Shown one piece after another: positions 1 through 9,011 of a stretch of 64,000 nucleotides of DNA. The position numbers and the translations under genes are program-made. Positions within the stretch are counted from its first letter, which is position 1. Every line of letters starts with the position of its first letter. Origin of the DNA: UBA1479 sp040218445 (GTDB lineage: Bacteria > Pseudomonadota > Alphaproteobacteria > Rhodospirillales > Casp-alpha2); contig JAVJRK010000010.1 in NCBI GenBank assembly GCA_040218445.1, forward strand, positions 620,001 to 684,000, read 5' to 3'. The notes below the pieces were generated by a model. The model worked only from the letters and a program-made list of their open reading frames with translations, ran no database searches and was not told the origin of the DNA.

Positions 1-2337
1 CACATAGGACTTGTGGCCGCCGTCCGCCGCCGGCTGAAAAAAGTTGGTGCGCAAGGTCACATCGACCAGATTGATGAAGCGCATAAGAATGCGGTCTTCG
101 TCGGCGCTGGACACGGCCTCCAAGGCATCACGCATCTTGCCGTGAAGGGTGCTGGTTTTCTTGTCCCGTTCTTTTTCCGTCATCTTCGACGGCGCCATGC
201 GCATGGTGAACAGTTCGACGATCATGCCGGCGATGTTGAGATGCCGGGCCAGGGTCTGTTCCATATAGGCCTGGGAATAGGGAATGCCCATCTGGCGCAG
301 GCAGCGGCAATAGGCCCGCAGGATCAGAACTTCGCGCCAATCCAATCCGCCGCGCGCAACCAACGCATTAAACCCGTCGCTTTCAATCTCGCCCCGCCAT
401 ACCCGGCCGAAGGCATCTTCGAACTTGGCCTTGATGGCCGGGATGTCGACGTCGCCGCCGTCGCGGGTCTGCAATCCGAAATCATGGATCATCAGACGGT
501 CGCCGCCATTGCTGTCATCGCAAGCGACCTCATGGGGGTTTTCGTCGATCACGCGAAAGCCCATGTCCTCGAACACCGGCAGAGCATCCGAAAGCGGCAC
601 CGCCACATCGGGATGATAAACCTTGAAGCGCACGTGGTTACCGGGCGCCCCCGCCGGCCGGTATAGATGCAATCCGATGCGATCGGCCTCGAGGGCCGTT
701 TCGATCACGCCGATATCCTGTACGGCGTCACCGGCAGAATACTGCGCCGTATAGCCGGGACCGAACGCGTTTTGATAACGGCGCGTCAAACGCAGCCCTT
801 CCTGTTCGCCGTATGCGGCATTCAACGCTTCCGACAAATCATCGGCCCAGGTACGAGCCGCGCGCGTCAGTTTGTTTTCAAGGCCTTTGGCGTAATAAGC
901 CGGAAGCTTGCCCGGTTCCGTCGCGACGATCAGATAAACCCGGGCCAAGGGCGCGTCGCCCAGCATGGTCGAGAAGTTGGAGACCCGGCCGTTCAGCGCT
1001 TCGCACAGAATATCCTGCATGCGTTCGCGCAGATTCATGGTGTAACGATCGCGCGGCACGAAGATCATACAGGACACGAACCGCCCGAAATTATCCTGGC
1101 GCATGAACAGCGCAACGCGCTGCCGATCCTGCAAGTGCAGAATGCCCATGGAGGTTTCCAGCAATTGATCTTCGGAAATCTGGAACAATTCGTCCCGCGG
1201 ATAGGTTTCCAGGATGTTGGTCAGAGCCTTGGCATCGTGGCTGCCCTGCTGCAGGCCGGCGCGGTCGAGCACCTGATGCAACCGGCGGCGCAGCAGCGGA
1301 ATATCCCGCGGACTGCGGTTATAGGCGGCCGAGGTGAACAGGCCGACGAATATGCGCAGGCCCACGACCTTGCCGGTTTTATCGAACGCCTTGATGCCGA
1401 TCGCATCCATATGCACGGGCCGGTGCACGGTCGAGCGCTGGTTCGATTTGGTGACGACGATCTGCCCCGGGTCGGAAATGAACGCGCGCACTTCGGGCGG
1501 GACCTTCGTGTGGTCGGACGTATAGGTCAGCACGGAAAGCTTGAGGTCGCGCAGAATGCCGAGCGCCGATTTCTTGTCGACGGTCACGGATATCTTCTTA
1601 CCCGATCCGGTGATTTTGTAATCACGCGATCCCAGGAACGTGAAATTGTTGTCGTGCATCCAACGCAGGAATTCACGCACCTCGTTGGATTCTTCTTCCG
1701 GCACGGTGCCCGACGTGGCGCGGAATTCATCGATGATCTTGGCCATGCGTTCGCGCATCGGCCGCCAATCCTGAACCGCCAGGCGTACATCTTCGAGAAC
1801 CTTGAGCACGCCCTTTTCGACGTCGCGTTCCCCTTCGGGCGTTTCCTCATCGACCTCGATATGCATCCAGGATTCCAGGCGCGCGCCGTCTTCCGGTTCG
1901 CCGGCATCAAGGATCCGCAGCAGGCGCCCCCGGCCGTCGCGTTTCACCTTCAGGATCGGATGGACAACCAGATGCACGGTCAGCCCGCGCCGGTTCATTT
2001 CCGAGGAAACGGAATCGACCAGGAAGGGCATGTCTTCGGTCACGATTTCAATGATGGTGCGGGCCGACGACCAGCCGTCTTTTTTCGCATCCGGCCGGTA
2101 GACCCGGATCGCGGGCTTGCCCGGTTTGCGTTGGGCGGCGGTACTCCAATGGCTTTTGGCGATGCCGGTCAGGGTCTCGGCGTCGCGCGCGTGAATATCC
2201 TGGGGCGGCATATGGGCAAAATACTGGTCCGCGAAATGGACCATCGTCGCCGCCTTGGGCCCCTTGGCACCCGCGCGCATCAGTTTGGACACCTGCTTGA
2301 GCAACGCGTCCGTCTTCAAATCCCGTTTAACAGGCAT
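1..2337 (-). CDS. gdhB: NAD-specific glutamate dehydrogenase, large (GdhB/GDH-180) type, partial
   Basis: Oxidative deamination of glutamate to 2-oxoglutarate and ammonium with NAD, a cytoplasmic link between nitrogen and carbon metabolism. The reverse strand reads open from ATG at 2337 to the window edge for 779 codons. It starts MPVKRDLKTDALLKQ after a purine-rich GGGAGGG. The N-terminal part is the ACT/PAS-like regulatory region of the family, with motifs such as VTEDMPFLVDSV and FLRWMHDNNFTFLG. It ends near residue 765 in VTLRTNFFQP, where the catalytic domain begins in this roughly 1,600-residue family, so the dehydrogenase core lies outside the window. A 599-residue open frame on the plus strand over the same DNA is an antisense shadow. 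Confident in the family. The symbol varies between genera. Confidence 0.93.
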   Translation of the reverse strand, partial: MPVKRDLKTDALLKQVSKLMRAGAKGPKAATMVHFADQYFAHMPPQDIHARDAETLTGIAKSHWSTAAQRKPGKPAIRVYRPDAKKDGWSSARTIIEIVTEDMPFLVDSVSSEMNRRGLTVHLVVHPILKVKRDGRGRLLRILDAGEPEDGARLESWMHIEVDEETPEGERDVEKGVLKVLEDVRLAVQDWRPMRERMAKIIDEFRATSGTVPEEESNEVREFLRWMHDNNFTFLGSRDYKITGSGKKISVTVDKKSALGILRDLKLSVLTYTSDHTKVPPEVRAFISDPGQIVVTKSNQRSTVHRPVHMDAIGIKAFDKTGKVVGLRIFVGLFTSAAYNRSPRDIPLLRRRLHQVLDRAGLQQGSHDAKALTNILETYPRDELFQISEDQLLETSMGILHLQDRQRVALFMRQDNFGRFVSCMIFVPRDRYTMNLRERMQDILCEALNGRVSNFSTMLGDAPLARVYLIVATEPGKLPAYYAKGLENKLTRAARTWADDLSEALNAAYGEQEGLRLTRRYQNAFGPGYTAQYSAGDAVQDIGVIETALEADRIGLHLYRPAGAPGNHVRFKVYHPDVAVPLSDALPVFEDMGFRVIDENPHEVACDDSNGGDRLMIHDFGLQTRDGGDVDIPAIKAKFEDAFGRVWRGEIESDGFNALVARGGLDWREVLILRAYCRCLRQMGIPYSQAYMEQTLARHLNIAGMIVELFTMRMAPSKMTEKERDKKTSTLHGKMRDALEAVSSADEDRILMRFINLVDVTLRTNFFQPAADGGHKSYV

Positions 2338-2465
2338 AGAGCCCTCCCAGAAGAGCCGCGGACCCCGTTTTTGAAATCCGGGGCAGCACGGCAAGCCGCC
2401 GTCATTCCGGTGCCGTCGCGTATGTCCCAGGATGCGCGGACCGGATTATCGGATAACAGCCTATA

Positions 2466-2479
2466 AACAAAGGTTTGTT
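2466..2479. promoter_or_regulatory. Short palindrome upstream of gdhB
   Basis: AACAAA-GG-TTTGTT is a 6-bp inverted repeat about 130 bp upstream of the glutamate dehydrogenase start, in the divergent gap 2338-2618. The rest of that gap shows no gene. It could be an operator for either neighbour, but no regulator is assigned. Confidence 0.25.
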
Positions 2480-2618
2480 ATGAAAAGCTAAAGTTTGATG
2501 GCCGACGATCAAGTCCGTGGTTCCGTAATCCACCTCTTTGCACGTCGCACAAAATCTCGCATAAGTCGCTTCGTCTTATTAGCATTGCCTGCATGCGCCG
2601 CGCTTCAAAGGAGTCCTT

Positions 2619-4106
2619 ATGCCGGCCGTCCCCGAACGACCCGCCATCATTGCGCTGTTTAGTGCTATTGCCCTGATTAAAACCGCCTTCTTAATCGGCA
2701 TCGGTCCTGTGTTCATGCCGGACAGCACGGATTATATCGCCTATGCTGACAGCATTCTCAAAAGCAGAGATTGGATGCATCATCTAGAGCTGGGAAAAGA
2801 CCTCTACCCCCTGACCGGCTTTCGCATGATCGGCTATCCGGCCTTCCTTGCGTTATTCAAAATTGTATTCAGCGACGCTTGGGCATGGTTTGTCGTTATA
2901 ACGCAGATGACGGTTTCCCTGGCCGTGACCTGGGTCTTTTTTATATTCGCGCGCGAAATCACCAACCAGCCGGCACTTGCCGGGTTCGCGGCCCTCGGTC
3001 ATGCAACGGCACAATCCTTTTATCTTGATCAATGCCTACTCACGGACAGCCTGAACGCCAGCTTGCTGATCACGGCTGCGATAATCCCGGCTCGAGGAAT
3101 ATTGCGCCGACAGCCGCCAAGCTTTGCCAAAGCCGCTGTAATCGGGCTTCTTCTGCTTTTGGCGTTCCTGCTTCGAGAAGCCGGTGCGATTCTGCAATAC
3201 GCGCTTTGGCCACTAATCATATTCTGGTGTTTTGCGGCCCGGGCTTCCCTGCGCCGCACGGTCGTGATCGTTGTCCTTTCGGCCCTTCCGTTATTTCTCG
3301 GCGCGCAGGCTTATAAGGCCTGGAATACCGCGCGAACCGGCGAGCGTTTTATTACGACCGGTGCTCAGAATGCCATTTACCGACCCGCTCTCGACCTGTA
3401 CCGACAGGGGATTCCCGTGTTCCGCGAAGACCCCTTACTTGGCGATGCCCCTGCTCTTGACGGCCCCCCTTATGCAATACCCGGGCACGCCTTCTCGGAA
3501 ATCAATCAGCACCTGGCCCTTCACCACGGCATGACCCCGCTTGAAATCATGGCATACGGTTACGCCATGTATGTAAGGCACTGGCTGCGTTATCCGACGG
3601 CACGAATAAAGATCATGGTCGGGAAATTTGACCGCTCTGTCGTTTATTCACTGTTCATGCCCGTGGTCGCATTGGAGCGGGTCAGCTTGTGGTCGGGCGG
3701 CGAAACGCCGCTGCCCACTTCGAAAAACCTACGTCACGAGATTTTCGATAAGGGGCGCATTGATCTGGCCGCCGCACTTGCCCTCAGGACGTTGGCCCGT
3801 ATTCTTTCAGCCGTCACCATGGCGGCTTTCTTCATCGGCGTACCCGTCCTGATTGGCCGTGCGCTCGCTTCGGCTGCGGGGCGAATGCGAGATCTGCCGC
3901 CCCAGCTGATCGCAATGGGCGGGTTGTGGCTATTTGCGATCGGTTATTTTTCGGCCTATGGGGCCGTGCATATGGAAGAACGCTATCTGTTACCCACCAC
4001 GCCTTTCGTGTTCGTTTGCGGCCTCGCCGTGATAGCATCGTCCGTCCGACCACTCACCGCTGTCTGGGCAACGATGAGTAAAAAGGGGGGAACACGGAAT
4101 ACATGA
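2619..4106 (+). CDS. Polytopic membrane protein, GT-C glycosyltransferase-like
   Basis: A 495-residue integral inner-membrane protein with about ten hydrophobic segments. Near the N-terminus there is an acidic loop, MPDSTDYIAYA (about residues 34-44), and a later LTDSLNASLL. This resembles the acidic first periplasmic loop of GT-C enzymes (ArnT/PMT-type), which transfer sugars from polyprenyl-phosphate carriers. ATG at 2619 follows AAAGGAGT at good spacing. The stop overlaps the next start (ATGA), and the next gene is a GT2 polyprenyl-phosphate sugar synthase, the usual source of GT-C donors. A role in modifying a surface glycan or lipid is inferred. No specific acceptor can be named. Codon and base composition is lower in GC than the flanking chromosome. 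Confidence 0.7.
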   Translation: MPAVPERPAIIALFSAIALIKTAFLIGIGPVFMPDSTDYIAYADSILKSRDWMHHLELGKDLYPLTGFRMIGYPAFLALFKIVFSDAWAWFVVITQMTVSLAVTWVFFIFAREITNQPALAGFAALGHATAQSFYLDQCLLTDSLNASLLITAAIIPARGILRRQPPSFAKAAVIGLLLLLAFLLREAGAILQYALWPLIIFWCFAARASLRRTVVIVVLSALPLFLGAQAYKAWNTARTGERFITTGAQNAIYRPALDLYRQGIPVFREDPLLGDAPALDGPPYAIPGHAFSEINQHLALHHGMTPLEIMAYGYAMYVRHWLRYPTARIKIMVGKFDRSVVYSLFMPVVALERVSLWSGGETPLPTSKNLRHEIFDKGRIDLAAALALRTLARILSAVTMAAFFIGVPVLIGRALASAAGRMRDLPPQLIAMGGLWLFAIGYFSAYGAVHMEERYLLPTTPFVFVCGLAVIASSVRPLTAVWATMSKKGGTRNT

Positions 4107-5092
4107 CACTTAAACAATCCAAACGCCCCAAGGTGCAGGACTACGGCCTGTCCGTCGTCGTTCCTTTTTTTAACGAAGAAGAGAGCATCGACACCCTTTA
4201 CAACGAAGTAATCACCGCGCTGGCAGACCGCGGGCCGGACTTGGAAATGGTGTTCGTAAATGATGGCTCGACAGATGGAACACAAGCACGACTTGATACG
4301 CTTGCGGCCAAGGACGGGCGGGTCAAAGTCGTCGAGTTGTTGCGCAATTACGGACAGACTGCAGCGATGGTCGCCGGATTCGATCATGCTTCCGGCAAAG
4401 TTATTGTCACTTTGGATGGTGACGGCCAAAACGACCCCGCAGATATTCCCCGGCTTCTCGCGGAATTGGAAACCGGTTTCGATGTTGTCAGCGGTTGGCG
4501 CGTCGAACGCCAGGACGAAACGCTGAGAAGAACCATTCCAAGCGTAATCGCCAACTGGCTGATCTCAAAAGTTTCCGGCGTCCGCCTGCATGACTACGGC
4601 TGTTCTTTAAAAGCATATCGCCGGGACATCATTAAGGCCGTACGTCTGTATGGCGAAATGCACCGCTTCATTCCCATCTACACGGCCTGGCAGGGCGGGC
4701 GGATCGCCGAGTTGAGCGTTAATCATCGTTCCCGCCAACACGGGCAATCAAAATACGGCCTCAATCGCATATTCAAGGTACTGCTGGATCTGCTTCTTGT
4801 ATCGTTTCTTGAACGCTATATGACAAAACCCATCTACGTGTTCGGCGGACTGGGCTTTCTGTCATTATTCCTTAGCGGGCTAACCGCGATCTGGGCGATC
4901 TGGCTCAAAATCGTCGAGGGCACGCCTTTTATCAACACACCTCTGCCAACCCTGGTCGGGACTTTTTTCACCACCGGCGTGCTTTGCGTGCTCATGGGCC
5001 TGTTGGCCGAACTGATTATGCGGACCTATTTCGAGACGCAAAGCAAACGCGTCTATCAGATTCGCAGTCTTAAAAATCTCGACACACCCTGA
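4103..5092 (+). CDS. GT2 glycosyltransferase, polyprenyl-phosphate sugar synthase type
   Basis: A 329-residue family-2 glycosyltransferase of the DPM1/ArnC/GtrB type, making a polyprenyl-phosphate-linked sugar from a nucleotide sugar at the cytoplasmic face. Visible signatures are SVVVPFFNEEES (17-28), VNDGSTDGT (52-60), the metal-binding DGDGQNDP (105-112) and the RQHGQSKYGL loop (211-220). Two C-terminal membrane segments at about 243-268 and 282-305 anchor it. It overlaps the preceding GT-C-like gene by 4 bp, so the pair probably works as donor synthase and transferase. Sugar identity cannot be read from the sequence. Confidence 0.88.
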   Translation: MTLKQSKRPKVQDYGLSVVVPFFNEEESIDTLYNEVITALADRGPDLEMVFVNDGSTDGTQARLDTLAAKDGRVKVVELLRNYGQTAAMVAGFDHASGKVIVTLDGDGQNDPADIPRLLAELETGFDVVSGWRVERQDETLRRTIPSVIANWLISKVSGVRLHDYGCSLKAYRRDIIKAVRLYGEMHRFIPIYTAWQGGRIAELSVNHRSRQHGQSKYGLNRIFKVLLDLLLVSFLERYMTKPIYVFGGLGFLSLFLSGLTAIWAIWLKIVEGTPFINTPLPTLVGTFFTTGVLCVLMGLLAELIMRTYFETQSKRVYQIRSLKNLDTP

Positions 5093-5103
5093 GGCCCCAG
5101 TCC

Positions 5104-6966
5104 ATGTGCGGCATTTTCGGCTTCATCGGTCCGGGCGAGACGGAAGACCTCGTGCGCATGGGCAAAGCCCTGGCCCATCGTGGGCCTGACGGCGACGGCA
5201 TGAAAATATTTCCCGACCAAAGCCTGTTTCTCGGACACCGCCGATTGTCGATCATCGATCTCGCCGGGGGCGCGCAACCGATGACGGACAGGGACGGCGC
5301 CGTGTGGGTGACATTTAATGGCGAAATTTATAATCACGCCGCCCTGCGGGCCGAACTCAGTGCACATGGTCATGTTTTTCAGACCGATCATTCCGATACC
5401 GAGGTTCTGATCCACGGCTGGAAAGAATGGGGTACGGACCTGCCGTCGAAGCTGAACGGCATGTTCGCTTTCGCGATTTGGGATACCCGCAGAAACACAT
5501 TGTTCCTGGCCCGCGACCGGTTTGGCGAAAAACCTCTTTTCTGGGCACGGCAGAACGGCCTGTTTCTTTTCGCATCGGAACTGTCGGGCCTTTGCGCCCA
5601 CCGGCGTTTCCGTACGGCGCTGAATCCGAACGCAGTCAAAAAATATTTCGCACACGGCTTTATCCCCTCCCCCAACGCCGCCTATACGGATACACACAAA
5701 CTGGCGCCCGGATCTTGGCTTCTATATGAACCCGGCCAACCCGACATACAGTTGAGCCGCTATTGGCGATACCGGGTGGAACCCGATGCGAAAGCGCCAA
5801 GCCTCGACGAATCCGCCGAAGAAGTTCGTCACCTCATTACACAATCCGTACAACGCCGTTTGATGAGCGATGTCCCGTTGGGCTTGTTCTTATCCGGCGG
5901 TATCGATTCCGGCGCCGCTGCGGCCGCGATGTGCCGCCTGCGCTCCGCCGCTGACGTTCGTGCCTTTGGTGTTGGATTCACCGAACCCAGCTTTGACGAG
6001 TCCGGACATGCGCGGCATGTTGCCGATCATCTAGGATTGCAGCTGGATATCGAAACTCTGGATATGGCGCAGGCCGAGACGATGATCCCGTCCATCCTCG
6101 GTGCTTTGGACGAACCGATGGCTGATGCCTCTATCCTGCCCACGACCTTGCTCAGCCGGTTCACGCGGCAATATGTAACCGTGGCCCTGTCCGGGGACGG
6201 CGGAGATGAACTATTCGCGGGGTACGACCCTTTTGTCGCTCTGCGTCCCGCAGCCGTCTATCACGCCACAGTGCCCCGCCCGCTGCATCGCCTGTTCCGG
6301 CGGCTAGCCGACCTGTTGCCGGTTTCGGCCGCAAATATGAGCCTTGATTTTAAAATCCGCCGAACTCTACAAGGCCTGAATTACGGGCCGGAACTTTGGA
6401 ATCCGGCTTGGCTGGCTCCGCTGGAAGCGCGGGATATCGCTGACCTGTTCCACGAACCGGTACAGGTCGAAGACCTGTACAGTGAAGCCTTGGAACTATG
6501 GCATCAATCGTCGGGTCATTCGGTGGTGGATCGTACATTGGAGTTTTTCGGCAATTTTTATCTTCCCGACGGGGTTCTCACGAAAGTCGATCGTGCTTCC
6601 ATGAGACATGGGTTAGAGGTCCGCCCTATCTTCCTGGACAATGACCTGGTCGAATTTGTCCGCCGCCTGCCCTCGGCCTACAAGACATCCGGGCGGCAAC
6701 GTAAGATCATTCTTAAACGGGCCCTTCGCGGCATCCTCCCTGACACCATTCTGGATCGCCCGAAGAAAGGCTTCGGCATTCCGCTGCAGACTTGGCTTCG
6801 GCACATGTCCCTAGATACCCGCGGCCATCACAGCCTGGGCCTGAAGGCGGCCGGGATTGAACAACGCATCGCCGCACACCGCGCCGGCCATGCCGATCAC
6901 CGCCTGTTTCTTTGGTCGTGGAACGTTTTGCAATCATTCCTTCCAGCCGCCGGAGACGCGTCGTGA
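5104..6966 (+). CDS. asnB: Asparagine synthase (glutamine-hydrolysing), AsnB family
   Basis: A 620-residue class II glutamine amidotransferase fused to an ATP-pyrophosphatase synthase domain. Cys2 (MCGIFGF) is the glutaminase nucleophile. Other glutaminase motifs include AHRGPDGDG and FNGEIYNH, and the PP-loop LSGGIDSG is at about 263-270. The length is longer than E. coli AsnB and matches the exosortase/glycan-cluster subfamily. It starts 11 bp after the GT2 gene and overlaps the next gene by 4 bp. In this setting it may amidate a sugar or lipid precursor rather than make free asparagine. That is inference from position. Confidence 0.9.
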   Translation: MCGIFGFIGPGETEDLVRMGKALAHRGPDGDGMKIFPDQSLFLGHRRLSIIDLAGGAQPMTDRDGAVWVTFNGEIYNHAALRAELSAHGHVFQTDHSDTEVLIHGWKEWGTDLPSKLNGMFAFAIWDTRRNTLFLARDRFGEKPLFWARQNGLFLFASELSGLCAHRRFRTALNPNAVKKYFAHGFIPSPNAAYTDTHKLAPGSWLLYEPGQPDIQLSRYWRYRVEPDAKAPSLDESAEEVRHLITQSVQRRLMSDVPLGLFLSGGIDSGAAAAAMCRLRSAADVRAFGVGFTEPSFDESGHARHVADHLGLQLDIETLDMAQAETMIPSILGALDEPMADASILPTTLLSRFTRQYVTVALSGDGGDELFAGYDPFVALRPAAVYHATVPRPLHRLFRRLADLLPVSAANMSLDFKIRRTLQGLNYGPELWNPAWLAPLEARDIADLFHEPVQVEDLYSEALELWHQSSGHSVVDRTLEFFGNFYLPDGVLTKVDRASMRHGLEVRPIFLDNDLVEFVRRLPSAYKTSGRQRKIILKRALRGILPDTILDRPKKGFGIPLQTWLRHMSLDTRGHHSLGLKAAGIEQRIAAHRAGHADHRLFLWSWNVLQSFLPAAGDAS

Positions 6967-7955
6967 GCATTTCACCTCGTTCATTCTTGCGGCTTGTCCT
7001 GATCGTCATCATGTGGCCGGCCTTAGCATGGTTTTTCATGCGGACCCTCGACGGCCTACCCGCCGCCGAGAATTGGCCGAACATATTGACGCCGGAGATG
7101 GCCGCCCCCATCGGCCTGTTCATTATTTTATTTGTCGTTGCCGCCTGGTTGCGGACAATGCGCTGGCGCGGTTTGTTACCGCACGAGCTACAAACCCGGC
7201 CCGGACTGTTCTCGGTATACGTTTGGGCATTCTTCATCGCAGTGATCGCACCGTTCCGCACAGGCGAGCTTATCCGTCCTGCATGGGTTCACCATCAAGG
7301 CGGATCTTTCGCTGATGGCGCCGGGGCGGTGGTGTCGGAACGCCTGGCCGATGTCGTAGCGATCGCGGGCCTATTGGCCCTGTGCATCGTTGCCAGACCG
7401 CAAACCGCCACGGATTTTACAGGGTTAATTTCTGAAGAGCTCCTTATCGTTGCCCCCGCTTTGTTCGCCGGCCTGTTGATCGCCCATTTGACGGGAACCC
7501 TTTCTGCCAGACACCTGCAACGCCGTCTGCCGAAGGATGCCGCCACAAGCGGACTCACCCTCTGGACAAGCAATCTTCTCAAAGGTCTGAGCCGGGCCGC
7601 AAGCGCCGCAGCCTATGTGAAATTGATGGGTTTAACCTTCCTGATATGGGCACTGCTTACTGCGGGCCATATTGTGATATTGACGGCGATGTTGCCGAGC
7701 CTTCATTGGAGCGGCGCCGTCGCGGTCGTGACCTCGGTCAATCTCGCAGGGATGCTTCCCGTCAGTCCCGGCAATATTGGGTTTTATGAAGCGGCCGCGG
7801 TCGCCGTGCTCGCGGCCTATGGAGTCCCCCCAGAACCTGCTTTGGCCGTGGCGTTCCTTGTTCATGTCGTGGTTCTTGCCATGACCTGCACGCTTGGCCT
7901 GGCCGGGCGCCTGCACATGGCACGCCAAGGCGTTCGGCTGTCGGACCTGGTATAG
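6963..7955 (+). CDS. Lysylphosphatidylglycerol synthase-type/flippase-like membrane protein
   Basis: A 330-residue protein of the LPG_synthase_TM (UPF0104/AglD-like) family, with about eight hydrophobic helices. A GTG start at 6963, overlapping the asnB stop as GTGA, is preferred over an upstream TTG inside asnB, because the protein then opens MSISPRSFLRLVLIVIMW straight into the first membrane helix. Family hallmarks visible are AFFIAVIAPFRTGELIRPAW and the conserved LPVSPGNIGFYEAA near the C-terminus. Relatives move or modify polyprenyl or glycero-lipids. Within this operon a role in translocating a lipid-linked glycan intermediate is inferred. Confidence 0.8.
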   Translation: MSISPRSFLRLVLIVIMWPALAWFFMRTLDGLPAAENWPNILTPEMAAPIGLFIILFVVAAWLRTMRWRGLLPHELQTRPGLFSVYVWAFFIAVIAPFRTGELIRPAWVHHQGGSFADGAGAVVSERLADVVAIAGLLALCIVARPQTATDFTGLISEELLIVAPALFAGLLIAHLTGTLSARHLQRRLPKDAATSGLTLWTSNLLKGLSRAASAAAYVKLMGLTFLIWALLTAGHIVILTAMLPSLHWSGAVAVVTSVNLAGMLPVSPGNIGFYEAAAVAVLAAYGVPPEPALAVAFLVHVVVLAMTCTLGLAGRLHMARQGVRLSDLV

Positions 7956-7964
7956 GACAGGATT

Positions 7965-9011
7965 ATGGACAAGATTTCCGCCGGCCCTTCCGACGCAGCG
8001 ACACCATTTTTGCTCGTGACCGGTTGTCCGCGTTCCGGCACCAGCCTTTTGGCCAACGAATTGATGCGGCATTATGATGTCGCAATCCCTTTTGAAACCC
8101 ATTTTATCCCTGTTTTTCATTTTTGGCGGCGCCTATATGGCGACCTTTCGCAGGCGGCCAACAGGGCCCGCATGTTGGCCGACATATATCTCTTTTCCCG
8201 ATTGTGGATCGCTTCTTCAAAAACGTTTTCGCGCGCAGGAATTGTCCGCGCCTCGATTCTGATAACCGAACCCCACAGCCGGGATATCGTTGCCGGGTCA
8301 CATGATTTTGCAAGCTTGGTGCATTGTCTTTTTCAATCTTTTGCCCAACTCAACGGTGCTGCGCACTATGCTGACAAGTCGGCCTTCTTTAACCCCGTAT
8401 CGCCCGAAGCTTTTGCCCGGGCCCTCGGCCCCATACGAATAGTCGCGGTGGTTCGCGACGGACGCGACGTCTTCCTTTCCTGGCAGACGACTTGGTTTGG
8501 CACGACCAACGCCGTGACCGCCGCCCGCACCTGGCGCCAACACGTCGCCGTCATCAACGCCCGGACGAACAACCGCGAAGACGCTTTGATCCTTCGCTAC
8601 GAAGACCTGATCTCCAATCCGGAGAAAACACTTGCCCGCGCCGCCAGTTTTCTCGGCCTCTTTGCGCGCCCCGCCCCGATTGAGCCCGACCTTGTCGCCG
8701 GCATGGCAACGGCGCCAGAACACGCACAACTTAAATCCCCGCCTTCACCCAGAAGCACGGGACGCTATCGTCTTGAGATGCCGGGCTGGCAGCAGCATCT
8801 GTTCCAGCGCCTGTGCGGGGATGTGTTAACGCAGCATGGATATGAACGGGGCCAAGCCGCCACGGGGCGACCCATGCGGCAATTTCTGGAATTTATCCTC
8901 GCCCCCGTCGCGGGCTTGCCTACTGCAACCGGCCGTTGGGCTAAATTCCTGCTGCCGGTGGTGTTTTTGATCGGCGGGCGCGGCCTATGCCGCCAATACA
9001 CCCGCGACTGA
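7965..9011 (+). CDS. Sulfotransferase family protein
   Basis: A 348-residue PAPS-dependent sulfotransferase. The 5'-phosphosulfate-binding loop is TGCPRSGTS (19-27). The 3'-phosphate-binding segment is VVRDGRDVFLSW (about 162-173), and YEDLISNPEKTL follows, as in the family. It starts 9 bp after the membrane-protein gene, so it is the last plus-strand gene of the glycan operon. It presumably sulfates the exported sugar or lipid; the acceptor is unknown. Its 3' end runs 27 bp into the convergent methyltransferase gene. Sulfated surface glycans are common in marine bacteria, which fits but does not prove the habitat. Confidence 0.85.
   Translation: MDKISAGPSDAATPFLLVTGCPRSGTSLLANELMRHYDVAIPFETHFIPVFHFWRRLYGDLSQAANRARMLADIYLFSRLWIASSKTFSRAGIVRASILITEPHSRDIVAGSHDFASLVHCLFQSFAQLNGAAHYADKSAFFNPVSPEAFARALGPIRIVAVVRDGRDVFLSWQTTWFGTTNAVTAARTWRQHVAVINARTNNREDALILRYEDLISNPEKTLARAASFLGLFARPAPIEPDLVAGMATAPEHAQLKSPPSPRSTGRYRLEMPGWQQHLFQRLCGDVLTQHGYERGQAATGRPMRQFLEFILAPVAGLPTATGRWAKFLLPVVFLIGGRGLCRQYTRD

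Noticed and set aside
667..2466. 599-codon open frame on the plus strand opposite gdhB, and similar long frames at 20796-21785, 42703-44145, 56347-57954, 60677-62026 and 62790-63935
   Set aside because: Each lies antisense to a recognisable gene, has no domain match by eye and reflects the third-position GC bias of this genome.
2338..2618. Left attachment site of a tRNA-Gly-integrated element
   Set aside because: No copy of the tRNA 3' end and no integrase gene in or near the interval.
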